Below, piece by piece: positions 20,740-31,008 of a DNA stretch of 64,000 nt (within the stretch, counting starts at the first letter, position 1; each line of letters starts with the position of its first letter). A program made the position numbers and the translations under genes. The stretch comes from Gammaproteobacteria bacterium (GTDB lineage: Bacteria; Pseudomonadota; Gammaproteobacteria; HK1), in the NCBI GenBank assembly GCA_021773795.1, contig JAJFJT010000036.1:62001-126000 (forward strand), given 5' to 3'. Below the pieces are notes generated by a model that saw nothing but the letters and a program-made list of their open reading frames with translations, had not been told where the DNA came from and ran no database searches.

Positions 20740-22113
20740 ATGGAAGGCCAACTACAAAGCATCAAGGAAAAATGTCAGGCGCTGCTCTGGGGTAGCGAAT
20801 GCACGCCTGATGGCGGCCCCAAAGGCGCTGTGTTGTGCGCCTTGCGCATCGCCTATGCCATCTTCCGTGACCTCGCCGCCGGTCAGCTCACCCTGCGCGC
20901 CATGAGTCTGGTCTACACCACCTTGCTCTCCCTGGTCCCCCTGTTGGCCGTCAGTTTTTCGGTGCTCAAGGGTTTTGGGGTACATAACCAAATAGAACCG
21001 ATGCTCCTCAATCTGCTCACCCCGCTCGGTGACAAGGGCATCGAGATTAGCCAGACCATCATCGGCTTTGTGGAAAATATGCGTGTCGGGGTACTCGGCA
21101 CGGTGGGTCTGGCGCTGTTGCTCTACGCCGTTATCTCACTGATTCAGAAAATTGAACGGTCCTTTAATTTCATCTGGCGGGTAGAGAAATCCCGCCCCTT
21201 CGCGCAACGCTTCAGCGATTATCTCAGCGTCATTCTCATCGGCCCAGTGCTGGTTTTCTCCGCCCTGGGCGCCACCGCATCGGTTATGAACACCGCCGTG
21301 GTGCAATCACTGGTCGCCATTCAACCCTTCGGTTATCTGGTGAGCATTGGCGTCAGGATGGTGCCCTATCTGCTGGTCATCGCCGCCTTCAGCTTCGTCT
21401 ACAGCTTCATTCCCAATACCCGCGTACGGCTGTCTTCCGCGCTCATCGGCGCAGTGGTGGCCGGGGTACTATGGCAGAGCGTCGGCTGGGGCTTTGCCTC
21501 CTTCGTGGTTTCCTCCACCAGCTACACCGCTATCTATTCCGGCTTCGCCATCCTTATTCTGTTCATGATCTGGCTCTACCTTGCCTGGCTGATCCTCCTC
21601 ATCGGTGCCTCAATCGCCTTTTATCATCAGCATGGGGAATATCTCATCAGCCGCAAGCGGGAACTGCATCTGAGCCCGCACCAGCGCGAACAACTGGCTC
21701 TACTAGCCATGCACTACATCGGCGCCCAACATCTGGCGGGTGGCAAACCCTGGACTACCGAGGCCTTGGCCACACATCTACGGGTCCCGCAGGGAGGCCT
21801 GCAACGGATTCTGGATGCCCTGGAAAAAGCCCGCTTGCTCAGCCCCGATCATGCCAACCCCCCCGCCTATTTACCGGCGCGGGCCCTGGAGCGCATCTCA
21901 CTCCAAGCCATCATGGAAACCATACGCCGGGCAGAGGAAAAGGATTTTCTCGGTCCCTGGAAAATACTGCGGGAGACTAGCGTAGAGGCGGTGTTGGAAG
22001 AGGTGGAAAATGCCGTCAGCCAGGCCCTGGAGAGTCGCTCTTTGCGGACCCTGTTGGCCGATAGTGAAGAGGTTAAGCTCGCGGCTACCGAGAATCTAAA
22101 GCCGCTCAAATAA
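20740..22113 (+). CDS. YihY/BrkB-family inner membrane protein
   Basis: A 457-residue protein. The YihY/BrkB core with six predicted membrane helices covers about residues 45-290 (LRAMSLVYTTLLSLVPLLAVSF; FIPNTRVRLSSALIGA). A soluble C-terminal extension of about 150 residues looks helical and carries a winged-helix-like stretch (TTEALATHLRVPQGGLQRILDA). The family was once called ribonuclease BN, but that activity belongs to another gene. Function uncertain. It overlaps the convergent rlmD end by 18 bases. Confidence 0.85.
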   Translation: MEGQLQSIKEKCQALLWGSECTPDGGPKGAVLCALRIAYAIFRDLAAGQLTLRAMSLVYTTLLSLVPLLAVSFSVLKGFGVHNQIEPMLLNLLTPLGDKGIEISQTIIGFVENMRVGVLGTVGLALLLYAVISLIQKIERSFNFIWRVEKSRPFAQRFSDYLSVILIGPVLVFSALGATASVMNTAVVQSLVAIQPFGYLVSIGVRMVPYLLVIAAFSFVYSFIPNTRVRLSSALIGAVVAGVLWQSVGWGFASFVVSSTSYTAIYSGFAILILFMIWLYLAWLILLIGASIAFYHQHGEYLISRKRELHLSPHQREQLALLAMHYIGAQHLAGGKPWTTEALATHLRVPQGGLQRILDALEKARLLSPDHANPPAYLPARALERISLQAIMETIRRAEEKDFLGPWKILRETSVEAVLEEVENAVSQALESRSLRTLLADSEEVKLAATENLKPLK

Positions 22114-23520
22114 GGCAATGGCCTCCAGGTGAGCAGTCTGCGGAAACATATCCACCGCCCCCAAGCGACTGACGCGATAACCGTGGTGCGTTAGCAGTGC
22201 AGCAGCATCTCGCGCCAAGGTGGTGGGATTGCAGGAGATGTAGAGGATGCGGCGCGGGTAGGGCACTGCCAGCCTATCGATAACCTCAGCGGCGCCCGTC
22301 CGCGGCGGGTCCAGCAGGATGCCATCCCAGCGCTGGGCCAGATATGGCGCAAAGGCTTCCGGGATACGCAGATCCACGGTATGAAATTCAGCCTGCAAGG
22401 CGTTGGCCAGGGCATTGTCCCGGGCACGCTGAATCAATTCCGCATCACCTTCCAACCCCGTAACCCGTCCACCGCGAGCAGCGATAGCCAGGGTGAAATT
22501 GCCTAGCCCGCAGTAGAGATCCAGAAAGTCTTCACCGCTCTCGGGGGCGAGCCAGGATAAGGCGCGCTCTACCAAAGCCCGGTTTATCGGGCCATTAACT
22601 TGTACAAAATCCAGCGGCTGAAAGCGGTATTCGAGGCCCTCGGTGGGCAGTCGGTAAGCCAGGGTTGGGGTCTCGGGCCAAAGCGGTACCACCGTCTCAG
22701 GGCCACCGGATTGGAGATAGAGGTGCAGGCCTTCCTGTTGAGCATAGCGGCGCAGCTGCCGACGATCAGCTTCACTCAGCGGCTCCAGATGGCGCAGGAT
22801 CAGCGCACATCCGGTATCACCAACGGCTATTTCAATCTGCGGGATGGTTGCCCGTGCATCCAGCGAGGCAAGCAACTCTCTGAGTGCCACGATGCGCAGC
22901 CCAATAGCCGGGTCCAGGGTTGCGCAGTGATCCAACACCGCAAGCCGCCCACCGAAACGCTCTCGAAAGCCCACCAGCACACCGCCCTTGGCAGGCACAT
23001 ACTTCGCACCCATGCGTGCCTTGCGACGATAACCCCAAGGGTGACCAGCTAATGGGGGTGTCAGCTCCGGCAACTCCAGCTCACCCTCGGCGGCAAAGGC
23101 ATCCAATAACCAAGATTGTTTGAGCGCCAGTTGGGCCCCGTATTCCAGATGTTGCAGGCTGCAAGCCCCACACTCGGAAAAATGCGGGCAGGCTGGTTCC
23201 ACCCGTAGGGATGAAGGCTCCAACACCGCCTCGACCTTCGCCTCCAGCAGACCTTTACGCCGACGCTGGGGACGAAAACGTGCAAGCTCGCCAACCAGCG
23301 CACCCTGCACCCGATAGGTTTGGCCAGGGATGGCCTTATGTCGCGGAGCACAGGGCCGCTCTTTGGCATCCATGCCATCGCGGCATAAGTACATCCCTGT
23401 ACAAAACGTGCGAGAGCGGCTTTGGCCATCCACCTCGCAAAGCCCCCAACCCTGCCCATCCAGGGCCTCGATAGGGGCAGTCACCGCAGTATCGCGAAAA
23501 CGCCTGCGCCGACGGCTCAT
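22096..23520 (-). CDS. rlmD: 23S rRNA (uracil-1939-C5)-methyltransferase RlmD
   Basis: About 474 residues. It has a TRAM domain at the N-terminus and an iron-sulphur cluster motif with cysteines in CPHFSECGACSLQH. The Rossmann methyltransferase domain follows, with FLDLYCGLGNFTLAIA, LLDPPRTGA and the catalytic Cys in ILYISCNPTTLARD. The start at 23520 (MSRRRRRF) is preferred to the upstream ATG because the extra 12 residues have no counterpart in the family. Confidence 0.93.
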   Translation of the reverse strand: MSRRRRRFRDTAVTAPIEALDGQGWGLCEVDGQSRSRTFCTGMYLCRDGMDAKERPCAPRHKAIPGQTYRVQGALVGELARFRPQRRRKGLLEAKVEAVLEPSSLRVEPACPHFSECGACSLQHLEYGAQLALKQSWLLDAFAAEGELELPELTPPLAGHPWGYRRKARMGAKYVPAKGGVLVGFRERFGGRLAVLDHCATLDPAIGLRIVALRELLASLDARATIPQIEIAVGDTGCALILRHLEPLSEADRRQLRRYAQQEGLHLYLQSGGPETVVPLWPETPTLAYRLPTEGLEYRFQPLDFVQVNGPINRALVERALSWLAPESGEDFLDLYCGLGNFTLAIAARGGRVTGLEGDAELIQRARDNALANALQAEFHTVDLRIPEAFAPYLAQRWDGILLDPPRTGAAEVIDRLAVPYPRRILYISCNPTTLARDAAALLTHHGYRVSRLGAVDMFPQTAHLEAIALFERL

Positions 23521-23584
23521 AGCGAGTACCCGCCACAGTGCAAACACCGAAGCCATGGATTCGGGCGAGCATCAAGAAACAACC

Positions 23585-24355
23585 TCATGCCTTCCAGGCG
23601 TCCAGAAACTTGCGTAAATGTACTGATCCATCCTCAGTCAGGGCATCGCGCACCCGCTGGCACTCCTGCTCGTAGGCTGTCGCCGTCAGATGACCACGGG
23701 TCTGCTCAAAACGCAGATAAATAAGGTAGGTATTGAGCACATCGGTTTCGCAATAGTCACGAATCCCCTTCACATCGCCCGCCAGGTATTGATCCCAGAC
23801 ATGAGCGCCGCTTTGCCCCAGCTTGCCCGGGAAACCCAGCAAAGTGGCGATCTGGTCCAGTGGTGCCTTGGCGTTGTACTGGTAGGCGGAAAGCACGTCC
23901 ATGAGGTCGGTATGGCGCTCGTGGAAGCGGCTGAGGTAATTGTTAAAACGGAAGTTGCGGTCCTCGTCGCCATTCTCCCAGTAACGCGCGGCGTCGACAC
24001 CATGCAACAGTGCACGATAGTGCAACACCGGCAGGTCAAAGCCGCCCCCATTCCAGGAAACCAGGGTCGGTGAATACTTCGCCACCCCATCGAAGAAACG
24101 CTGAATCAGCTCCGCCTCGGTGGACTCTTCCGTGCCCAGGGACCAAACTTTGAAGCCATCGCCAAAGCGCAGCACCGCGGAGATAGCCACGATGCGATGC
24201 AGGTAATGGCGCAGGAACTCATGCCCCACTTCCTGCTGGCGCTGGTGAAACATGGCGCGTGCTACATCCGCATCATCGAGGCCCTCGAGATCGTAGAGTC
24301 GCCGTCCGGCCTCCACATCAGGGATGGTTTCAAGATCAAAGACAAAGACATGCAT
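23585..24355 (-). CDS. Predicted 3'-5' exonuclease, PolB-like RNase H fold
   Basis: A 256-residue DEDD-type exonuclease. The acidic motifs are FDLETIPD at the N-terminus, SWNGGGFDLPVLHYRAL in the middle, and DYCETDVLNTYLIYLRF with the Tyr and Asp of the third exo motif. It resembles the proofreading domain of family B polymerases without a polymerase. ATG 24355 overlaps the stop of the YdbL-like gene (TAATG), so expression is coupled to that membrane-associated operon. Confidence 0.8.
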   Translation of the reverse strand: MHVFVFDLETIPDVEAGRRLYDLEGLDDADVARAMFHQRQQEVGHEFLRHYLHRIVAISAVLRFGDGFKVWSLGTEESTEAELIQRFFDGVAKYSPTLVSWNGGGFDLPVLHYRALLHGVDAARYWENGDEDRNFRFNNYLSRFHERHTDLMDVLSAYQYNAKAPLDQIATLLGFPGKLGQSGAHVWDQYLAGDVKGIRDYCETDVLNTYLIYLRFEQTRGHLTATAYEQECQRVRDALTEDGSVHLRKFLDAWKA

Positions 24356-24948
24356 TACTTTTGCTGCCACCTACCACGGTTTTGATACCACCATCCACGC
24401 CGTGCCTTGGCCACCCAACGGCGCGCAAAGGTGGCGCGGATTTCTGCCTCCCACTCGGGGTGGCCGTTGGCCCGGGCAATCTCCCGATACAAGGCACCAC
24501 GATCCCGATTTTCATCGGCCACCAGTCGTGCCACCTGAGAGCGGGAGCGCAGGGCAATGGACTTCAGATCACGCACCGCCAGTTCGCCGTTGCTGCTTAA
24601 ACCAATGCTACCGGCTGCATAGTGAGGGGCCAGCTGCCCGTGGCGCTTGCGCATGGTGCCCTGGATGCGGGCAATGGCCGGCGATGAGATATCAAGATTG
24701 GGCGCGGCCGCCGCCGCACTGGGGATAAAGAATTCCACCACTTGCCCCAGCACACCGCCAGATTGTGGTTGATAGAGAGCCCCCTTATCCGCCGGCGCCC
24801 TCTTGTCTTCGCCGCCACCCCAGACATCCTCAATAATGCGATCTGCCGCCTTCTCCGCCGCCGCCGCGGGAAAATAGACATTGATGGTTACGCAGGCGCT
24901 GAGGAATATCAGCATCCAGCTATTACAGAGCAGTTTTTTCATTGCCAT
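24355..24948 (-). CDS. YdbL/DUF1318-type lipoprotein
   Basis: A 197-residue putative lipoprotein. The leader ends in LIFLSACVTINVYFP with a lipobox Cys near residue 19. The motif VYFPAAAAEKAADRIIEDVWG and the Arg-rich end RATFARRWVAKARRG are typical of DUF1318. In enterobacteria YdbL is encoded with YdbH, which is linked to phospholipid movement to the outer membrane. Here it follows a YdbH homologue with a 33-base gap, so the pair is conserved. Confidence 0.75.
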   Translation of the reverse strand: MAMKKLLCNSWMLIFLSACVTINVYFPAAAAEKAADRIIEDVWGGGEDKRAPADKGALYQPQSGGVLGQVVEFFIPSAAAAAPNLDISSPAIARIQGTMRKRHGQLAPHYAAGSIGLSSNGELAVRDLKSIALRSRSQVARLVADENRDRGALYREIARANGHPEWEAEIRATFARRWVAKARRGWWYQNRGRWQQK

Positions 24949-24981
24949 CTCCTTACCAACAAAAATGATTTATGGGCACCC

Positions 24982-27036
24982 TCACTTAACCACCGGCCCC
25001 TGCGAAGCAGTCGCCTGCTTGAGGCGCTCCACCAGCGTGTTCCAATCTACTCGACGATTAAAGCCCTTAACATCAATACGCGGAATACCACCGCCTTTCA
25101 CCAGATAATAACCTCCGGAACTATCCTCTACGCCCCCCATTTCACACAACCCCTGACGTAAGCGACAACTAAGACCAAGACGCTGGTAGGAAAAGTCCTC
25201 GAAGAATCGCAGGAAGCTGCGAGACAGAATATCCGCCGGCCCACCGCCCAGACTACTCAGGTTGCCCACCGCACGCTGACTAATCCGATGGCGGCTACGA
25301 TCACCCGGCGGGGTGGAAAATGTCGCATCAAAGGCACGCGGTTGCCAGTCTTCCAGCAACAGGCCGTGGAGCGCCCCATCCAGTCTGCCGCGAATGGTAC
25401 CAAAGGAGAAAACCCGGGTCAGGGCATCCAGTGAGAGGTTATGAAAATCCACTTCAGCCCGCAGCCGTGGCACCACCCCTAAGGGCTCCTCCAGACGCAG
25501 CTCACGGATCACCACATCGCCGTCAAAAACCTGTATTCCCAGGCTACCCTCAACATTCATCACCCCCCGGGCATAGCGAATAGCGGGAATCTCGCCCGCC
25601 AGACTGCCCTCAAAGGGCGGCCAGTCCAGTACCTCACTCACCCGCGCCATGGATAAGGGGCCCAGACCTCCGCTAAGTTCCCAGGCAAGCGACGGAGTAC
25701 CCAGCCCCTGCGCCTTGAATTCGCTGATACGCAGCGGACCATCGAGAATTTGCACCTGCAATGGCTCAGCGAGCTGAAAGTCTTCCCCCTTGAACTCACC
25801 ACGCAGGCTGGCGGGTCCCAATGGCGCCCTATACAGGTGTCCACCGCCCCAGCTGAGGGTGCTTGTTGGGACCTTTCCCGCACTGCCCCAGTGCAGGCTT
25901 CCCGAGAGTTGCTCCAGACCAAAGCGCTGTTGTTCATCGTGCAGGTCCAGGCGCCGCAGTTCGAGTTGCGCGTGGGTTTCGCCGTTACCATCCCGGCGCA
26001 GGCGGGCTTCCAACTCGCCGGCGGTGTACAGTTCAGCCAACGGCGTGCCATATAAGAAAGGCTGCAGATAGACCTGATAGAGCTCCGGAAAGTGGCCCTG
26101 TTCAAGTTCGGCCTCATGCAGAATCCAACCGCCATTAACCAAGCTGGCTCGTGTGCGTAGTGCACCAACACCCGGGTGCTGAATGTGTAGCTTCCGTAGA
26201 TCCAGGGTGTGGCTTTGTGCCTGCCAGTCCGCCTCGAATTGCAAACTCAGGGGGGCATCTCCCACCTCCACCCATACTGGTGCCACTCCCATCACACCCG
26301 CATCCAGGCCGGCTTCTCCTGCAAGTTGCCAACCGTCTTTTAATTCCCTGGCGCGGAGCCTGAGATTTACATCAAGGTTTTCCCCCGCACGTTCGCCATC
26401 ATCGCTGGAATAGGCAAGATTCCCGAGTCCCAGGCTCAGTTCACCCTGGAGCCCTTTGGCCCGCATTTCCAACTTGAGATTTCCGCTTATTTTCCCGGCA
26501 GATACCTCCGGGGTCGCCTCGATGCCCCACTCCGCGAGCCAGCGGCCAAGCTTGGAGAGCACGACACCATTCGCCTGCAGATTGGCCTGCCAACCCTTGG
26601 AACCCGGGAGATAATCCAGTTCCAGCTTGCCGCCGGCGAGTGCCAGCCCGCGTATATGCAGTCCGTTATCTGCGTCGAAACGGATAGCTAATGGAGGAGG
26701 ACTCCAAGCGCCATCAGATCGATGCAATTTGAACTTGGCCGCGGGGCAGGAATAGCCATCACTCAAGTCCAGTTCGGCACAGGAAAACTCGATTGCCCTA
26801 ATTTTTTCCAGCAGAGCGGGAAGTTTGAGACCAAACAGACGGCCGCTGGCACGCGTACCGCCGGAGGCGGTGAATTGCAGTGCTATACGGGCACCCGCGG
26901 CGGACCAACCTGGGCCCTCCAGAGGGCCCGTATCCAGATGCAGGCCAGGGCTGCCCCACACCTTGCTCGCCAGCAACAAAAACAGCAGCACACCCAGACC
27001 GCAGGGAACGATCCGGGCTTGAATTAAACGCATCAA
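24982..27036 (-). CDS. YdbH-family (AsmA-like) intermembrane transport protein
   Basis: A 684-residue protein with one N-terminal membrane anchor (residues 8-27) followed by long stretches of alternating beta structure, as in AsmA-like bridge proteins. The C-terminal block (ADILSRSFLRFFEDFSYQRLG ... MGGVEDSSGGYYLVKGGGIPRIDVKGFN) is the conserved YdbH end. In E. coli, YdbH works with TamB and YhdP in carrying phospholipids across the periplasm. It is first in the run YdbH - YdbL - exonuclease. Confidence 0.8.
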   Translation of the reverse strand: MMRLIQARIVPCGLGVLLFLLLASKVWGSPGLHLDTGPLEGPGWSAAGARIALQFTASGGTRASGRLFGLKLPALLEKIRAIEFSCAELDLSDGYSCPAAKFKLHRSDGAWSPPPLAIRFDADNGLHIRGLALAGGKLELDYLPGSKGWQANLQANGVVLSKLGRWLAEWGIEATPEVSAGKISGNLKLEMRAKGLQGELSLGLGNLAYSSDDGERAGENLDVNLRLRARELKDGWQLAGEAGLDAGVMGVAPVWVEVGDAPLSLQFEADWQAQSHTLDLRKLHIQHPGVGALRTRASLVNGGWILHEAELEQGHFPELYQVYLQPFLYGTPLAELYTAGELEARLRRDGNGETHAQLELRRLDLHDEQQRFGLEQLSGSLHWGSAGKVPTSTLSWGGGHLYRAPLGPASLRGEFKGEDFQLAEPLQVQILDGPLRISEFKAQGLGTPSLAWELSGGLGPLSMARVSEVLDWPPFEGSLAGEIPAIRYARGVMNVEGSLGIQVFDGDVVIRELRLEEPLGVVPRLRAEVDFHNLSLDALTRVFSFGTIRGRLDGALHGLLLEDWQPRAFDATFSTPPGDRSRHRISQRAVGNLSSLGGGPADILSRSFLRFFEDFSYQRLGLSCRLRQGLCEMGGVEDSSGGYYLVKGGGIPRIDVKGFNRRVDWNTLVERLKQATASQGPVVK

Positions 27037-27054
27037 GGGAGAAAAAGAAACCGC

Positions 27055-27945
27055 TTAGCTTTCAGGAAATACGCCAGTGGAGAGATAACGATCGCCACGG
27101 TCGCAAACGATAGTCACAATGACACCCTGCTCTACCTCACGCGCCACCCGTAGCGCCGCCGCCACCGCTCCACCGGAAGAGATACCGGCAAAGATCCCTT
27201 CACGCGCGGCCAGATCACGGGCTGTCTCTTCGGCCTCTTCCTGACTCACATCAAGGGTCCGATCCACGCGGCTGGCATCGTAAATATCGGGCAGGTATTC
27301 CTTCGGCCAACGCCGGATACCGGGAACCCGGGCACCCTCGGCTGGCTGTACGCCGACGATCTCGATAGCGGGGTTGACCTCCTTGAGATAGCGAGAAACC
27401 CCCATGATGGTCCCGGTAGTGCCCATGGCACTGACAAAGTGGGTTATCTGGCCATCGGTGTCACGCCAGATTTCCGGGCCCGTACCCTCATAATGGGCAC
27501 GGGGGTTATCCGCATTGCCGAACTGGTCGAGGATCCGCCCCTCCCCCGCCGACTGCATGGCCCGGGCGTGGTCTATAGCCCCCTCCATACTACCCTTGGC
27601 AGGCGTCAGCACGATTTCGGCCCCATAGGCGCGCATCACCGCACGCCGCTCGACGCTCATATTGTCGGGCATCACCAGAATCATCCGGTAACCACGAATA
27701 GCGGCGGCCATGGCCAGCGCGATACCGGTATTGCCGCTAGTGGCCTCGATCAGCACATCCCCGGACTTGAGTTCGCCACGCTCCTCGGCCCGGCGAATCA
27801 TGCTCAGTGCTGGCCTATCCTTTACCGAACCCGCAGGATTGTTGCCTTCGAGCTTGAGCAACACGGTACTGCTTCCGGCATCGAGGCGCTGCAGACGTAC
27901 CAGTGGCGTATTGCCGGCAAATTCTTCAATCGTTGGATAGCTCAT
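27055..27945 (-). CDS. cysM: Cysteine synthase B
   Basis: A 296-residue PLP enzyme that makes cysteine from O-acetylserine and sulphide or thiosulphate. The motifs are GNTPLVRL, the PLP lysine in NPAGSVKDRPAL, EATSGNTGIALA and GTTGTIMGVSRYLKE. Length and PAGSVKDR favour CysM over CysK. It ends 19 bases before the YdbH start and may share that transcript. Confidence 0.92.
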   Translation of the reverse strand: MSYPTIEEFAGNTPLVRLQRLDAGSSTVLLKLEGNNPAGSVKDRPALSMIRRAEERGELKSGDVLIEATSGNTGIALAMAAAIRGYRMILVMPDNMSVERRAVMRAYGAEIVLTPAKGSMEGAIDHARAMQSAGEGRILDQFGNADNPRAHYEGTGPEIWRDTDGQITHFVSAMGTTGTIMGVSRYLKEVNPAIEIVGVQPAEGARVPGIRRWPKEYLPDIYDASRVDRTLDVSQEEAEETARDLAAREGIFAGISSGGAVAAALRVAREVEQGVIVTIVCDRGDRYLSTGVFPES

Positions 27946-28085
27946 AGCGGCAGTTTAGCGGAAGCGGAATATCGGGACATCCCGTATGCCATTGATCGAA
28001 AATGGGAAGTGCGAGTGCTTTTTGATAGATTGCGCCCAGAATAATTCAGAAGTTCCTACAAGGAATTCCAGGCAGTGAGCAAAAC

Positions 28086-30017
28086 GTGTTCTTAAGGTCT
28101 CCCCTGCGTTCGGCAGTCGCCGCATTCATCCTGCTGACGAATAGTCCTTCGGGTTTTACCGAATCGACGCCCCTGCCTAGCGAAGACAGCGTTTATTTTG
28201 AGCTGCCGGTGGTCCTGTCGGCCACCCGTTTGGAGCAGCCCATGCTCGACACCCCTGCCTCGATTACCGTTATCGATCGGGAGATGATCGCCGCTAGTGG
28301 CGCCCGCGAAATCTACGAGCTATTCCGCATGGTGCCCGGTTTTCAGGTTGGCTCCGATAACGGCAGCGTACATACCGTGACCTACCACGGTCTCGGGGAT
28401 CAATTCTCCCGCCACATGCAGGTGCTGGTCGATGGCCGCTCGGTCTATACACCCGGGCTTGGCCAAGTGGAATGGAGCAATTTTTCTATAGCCCTGGATG
28501 ACATTGAGCGCATTGAGGTGGTGCGTGGCCCCAACGCCGCCAGCTATGGTGCCAATGCCTTTCTCGGGGTCATCAGTATTCACACCCGCCACTCCGCCGC
28601 CGAGCAGGGTCCGCAACTCAAGCTGATTCGGGGTGGTGACGGTATCGAACACTATCGCGCCCGCTATGCAAACAGTGTAGGCCCGCTCAGCTTTCGTACC
28701 AGTGTCAGTCGTCGTGCCGACCACGGCATTGACCAGCGCCATGACAGCAAGCGCAGCACCCTGGCGAACCTGCGTGCCGACTGGCTGGTAGGGAGTTTGG
28801 ACCGACTTGAGTTTCAAGCCGGTTTTAACAGGGGCACTCGTCAGGATGGCTTCGCGGGCGATTCGTTGCAGAACCTGCGTACCAAGGCGGACAAAAGCTA
28901 TTTTGGCCTGCTGCGCTGGCAGCACGTATTTCGCCCGGAAAACGAATTGAGCCTGCAGGCTTACTACAATTATTTTGATCGAAGCGAAACGATGGGTGGC
29001 AAGGCCGCGGCCGGTATCTCCTTTGTTCCCACCCCCTCCCCAATCACCCAACACCGCTACGATCTGGAACTGGAACATCGCTTCCGGCTGGCAAGCCACT
29101 GGCGCGTGGTCTGGGGCGGTAGTGCGCGCCTGGACCAGGTGGATGCCCCACTGTTACTGGGCAGCACCAGTCCACGGGTACAAAATCATCTCTACCGTCT
29201 GTTCGGCAACATTGAATGGCAGGTACTACGCTCACTCAGCTTTAATGGCGGCGTGATGATGGAGAATAACGACATCACCGGTACTGCCTGGTCACCCCGG
29301 CTGGCACTCAACTACCGCCTCTTTCCCCGTGTCGCCATCCGTACCAGCCTGAGCAAAAGTCTGCGCACCCCATCAGCTTTTGAGAATAATGTGGACTGGA
29401 AGCTACCGATCGCGGGCGGTGGTGGTGCCGTGGTACCGCTTTTTCTTGGCCCCGGTACACTGCAACCGGAATCTATCATTGCGCGGGAACTGGGCCTGAT
29501 TGCGGCAACCGCCAGTGATAACTTCCGCATTGAACTAAAATTATTCAGAAATTCCCTGCGCCGTCTTGTAGGTACCAGCGGCACTCTGCCATTTAAATTT
29601 ATCAACGAGAATTCTGCCACGGTGGAAGGCCTGGAAGGGCAACTCCAATGGCGCCCCACCAGTCGTGCCCGACTCATTCTCAGCCACGCCAATGGACGCA
29701 CCACCAGCACCAACCCCGGCCTGGAAGCCAGCACCCCCTCATCCACCACCCATTTGCTTGGTATCTATCACCTTGCTAACCGTTATGACGCCAGTTTTAG
29801 CTTCACCCGGGTCGGTCAAATGACCTGGCTTGGAGAAGGCAACAAGATGCCCTCTTTCCGCCGTCTCGATCTTCGTATAGCCCGGCGTTTTGGCCCACCC
29901 GAGCATGAGGCTCAAATTGCCCTGGTGGTACAGAACATGATGGATAAATACACCGATTTTCGTGACGAGAACCGTCGGGGTAAAACGGGCTTTCTACAAC
30001 TGGACCTGCCCTTGTAG
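28086..30017 (+). CDS. TonB-dependent outer membrane receptor
   Basis: A 643-residue outer membrane receptor. A signal peptide (about residues 1-25) precedes the plug domain (TPASITVIDREMIAASGAREIYELFRMVPGFQVG; IERIEVVRGPNAASYGANAFLGVI), followed by a 22-strand-type barrel. It resembles BtuB/vitamin-type receptors, but the ligand cannot be told. The GTG at 28086 is assumed as the start. A periplasmic binding protein and a sensor kinase follow in the same direction, so it may feed a signal rather than a transporter. Confidence 0.88.
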   Translation: MFLRSPLRSAVAAFILLTNSPSGFTESTPLPSEDSVYFELPVVLSATRLEQPMLDTPASITVIDREMIAASGAREIYELFRMVPGFQVGSDNGSVHTVTYHGLGDQFSRHMQVLVDGRSVYTPGLGQVEWSNFSIALDDIERIEVVRGPNAASYGANAFLGVISIHTRHSAAEQGPQLKLIRGGDGIEHYRARYANSVGPLSFRTSVSRRADHGIDQRHDSKRSTLANLRADWLVGSLDRLEFQAGFNRGTRQDGFAGDSLQNLRTKADKSYFGLLRWQHVFRPENELSLQAYYNYFDRSETMGGKAAAGISFVPTPSPITQHRYDLELEHRFRLASHWRVVWGGSARLDQVDAPLLLGSTSPRVQNHLYRLFGNIEWQVLRSLSFNGGVMMENNDITGTAWSPRLALNYRLFPRVAIRTSLSKSLRTPSAFENNVDWKLPIAGGGGAVVPLFLGPGTLQPESIIARELGLIAATASDNFRIELKLFRNSLRRLVGTSGTLPFKFINENSATVEGLEGQLQWRPTSRARLILSHANGRTTSTNPGLEASTPSSTTHLLGIYHLANRYDASFSFTRVGQMTWLGEGNKMPSFRRLDLRIARRFGPPEHEAQIALVVQNMMDKYTDFRDENRRGKTGFLQLDLPL

Positions 30018-30054
30018 GCCGGCGCCAAAACTGGACGCCAGCGAAAAATTACCT

Positions 30055-31008
30055 ATGGAAGGGAAGGCACGCACAAAGGGGGGTTACCGCTCCGCAAGCC
30101 TCATCTTGAGCCTCATATTGCTCGCTTTACCGGTGCGTGCCCAGGAAGTGATCTGGGTCATCGCCAATCCCGAACACGCGGCCCACGGGCAATTTATCCA
30201 GGGCCTGCGCGATAGCCTTTCGCGCACCACACAGCCCATACCTGCACTACGCCTGCTGCGTCCCGCAGAACTAGCAAGTATCTCGACCCCGGAACACCCC
30301 ATACTGTCGATTACCGTCGGCAGCCGGGCGGCAGAATTTCTTAACAAGGCGAAACTGGAACCCCAACGGGAACTGCATGCGCTGATTCCTCAAGCGGCAT
30401 ACCAAAAACTCTATCCGCAACCGCAAACGGATTCGTCACCAAGCAAACATTCAGCCATTTACGTGGACCAGCCAATATCACGCCTGCTGCGCCTCGCTTG
30501 CCTGGTGTTGGCGGACAGTCCCCGTATCGGGGTTCTACTTGGCCCTTGGTCACGCATCCACGAAGATGAGCTAAAGCGTACGAATAAGGTGGTAAATATC
30601 CACACCATAGCGGACAAAAAACAGCTGATTCCGGCCCTTCAGGGGCTCTTGCCCCGTAGTAATCTGTTGCTCGCCCTGCCTGACCCTGCGGTATACAACC
30701 GCTCCAGTGCCCATGCCGTGTTACTCAATAGCTATCGCCACCGCGTCCCGGTGCTGGCTTTTTCCCGTAGCTATACGCACGCTGGCGCCCTGTTATCTCT
30801 CTATTCCACACCTGAGCAGATTGGCCGCCAGGCCGGCGAATTGGTCACACGCCTGGCAACGACGGGCGCGTGGAAACTGCCGCCCCCCGCCCATCCACGT
30901 TATTTCACGGTCAGCGTCAATCGCCAGGTGGCTTACTCCATGGGGCTATCCCTGCCCACCGAGGCTGAACTGACCACACAGCTCAATGCAGGGGAGGGCT
31001 CACCATGA
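30055..31008 (+). CDS. Periplasmic substrate-binding-like protein (ABC_sub_bind family)
   Basis: A 317-residue protein with a clear signal peptide (LILSLILLALPVRA, then QEVIWVIANPEH). Its pattern fits the COG2984 type of binding protein: VGSRAAEFL, then PRIGVLLGPWS, then VPVLAFSRSYTHAGALLSLYSTPEQIGRQAGEL. No ABC permease or ATPase gene is nearby. The start at 30055 avoids overlap with the receptor gene. The stop overlaps the kinase start as ATGA, which suggests that it delivers a ligand state to the kinase. Confidence 0.7.
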   Translation: MEGKARTKGGYRSASLILSLILLALPVRAQEVIWVIANPEHAAHGQFIQGLRDSLSRTTQPIPALRLLRPAELASISTPEHPILSITVGSRAAEFLNKAKLEPQRELHALIPQAAYQKLYPQPQTDSSPSKHSAIYVDQPISRLLRLACLVLADSPRIGVLLGPWSRIHEDELKRTNKVVNIHTIADKKQLIPALQGLLPRSNLLLALPDPAVYNRSSAHAVLLNSYRHRVPVLAFSRSYTHAGALLSLYSTPEQIGRQAGELVTRLATTGAWKLPPPAHPRYFTVSVNRQVAYSMGLSLPTEAELTTQLNAGEGSP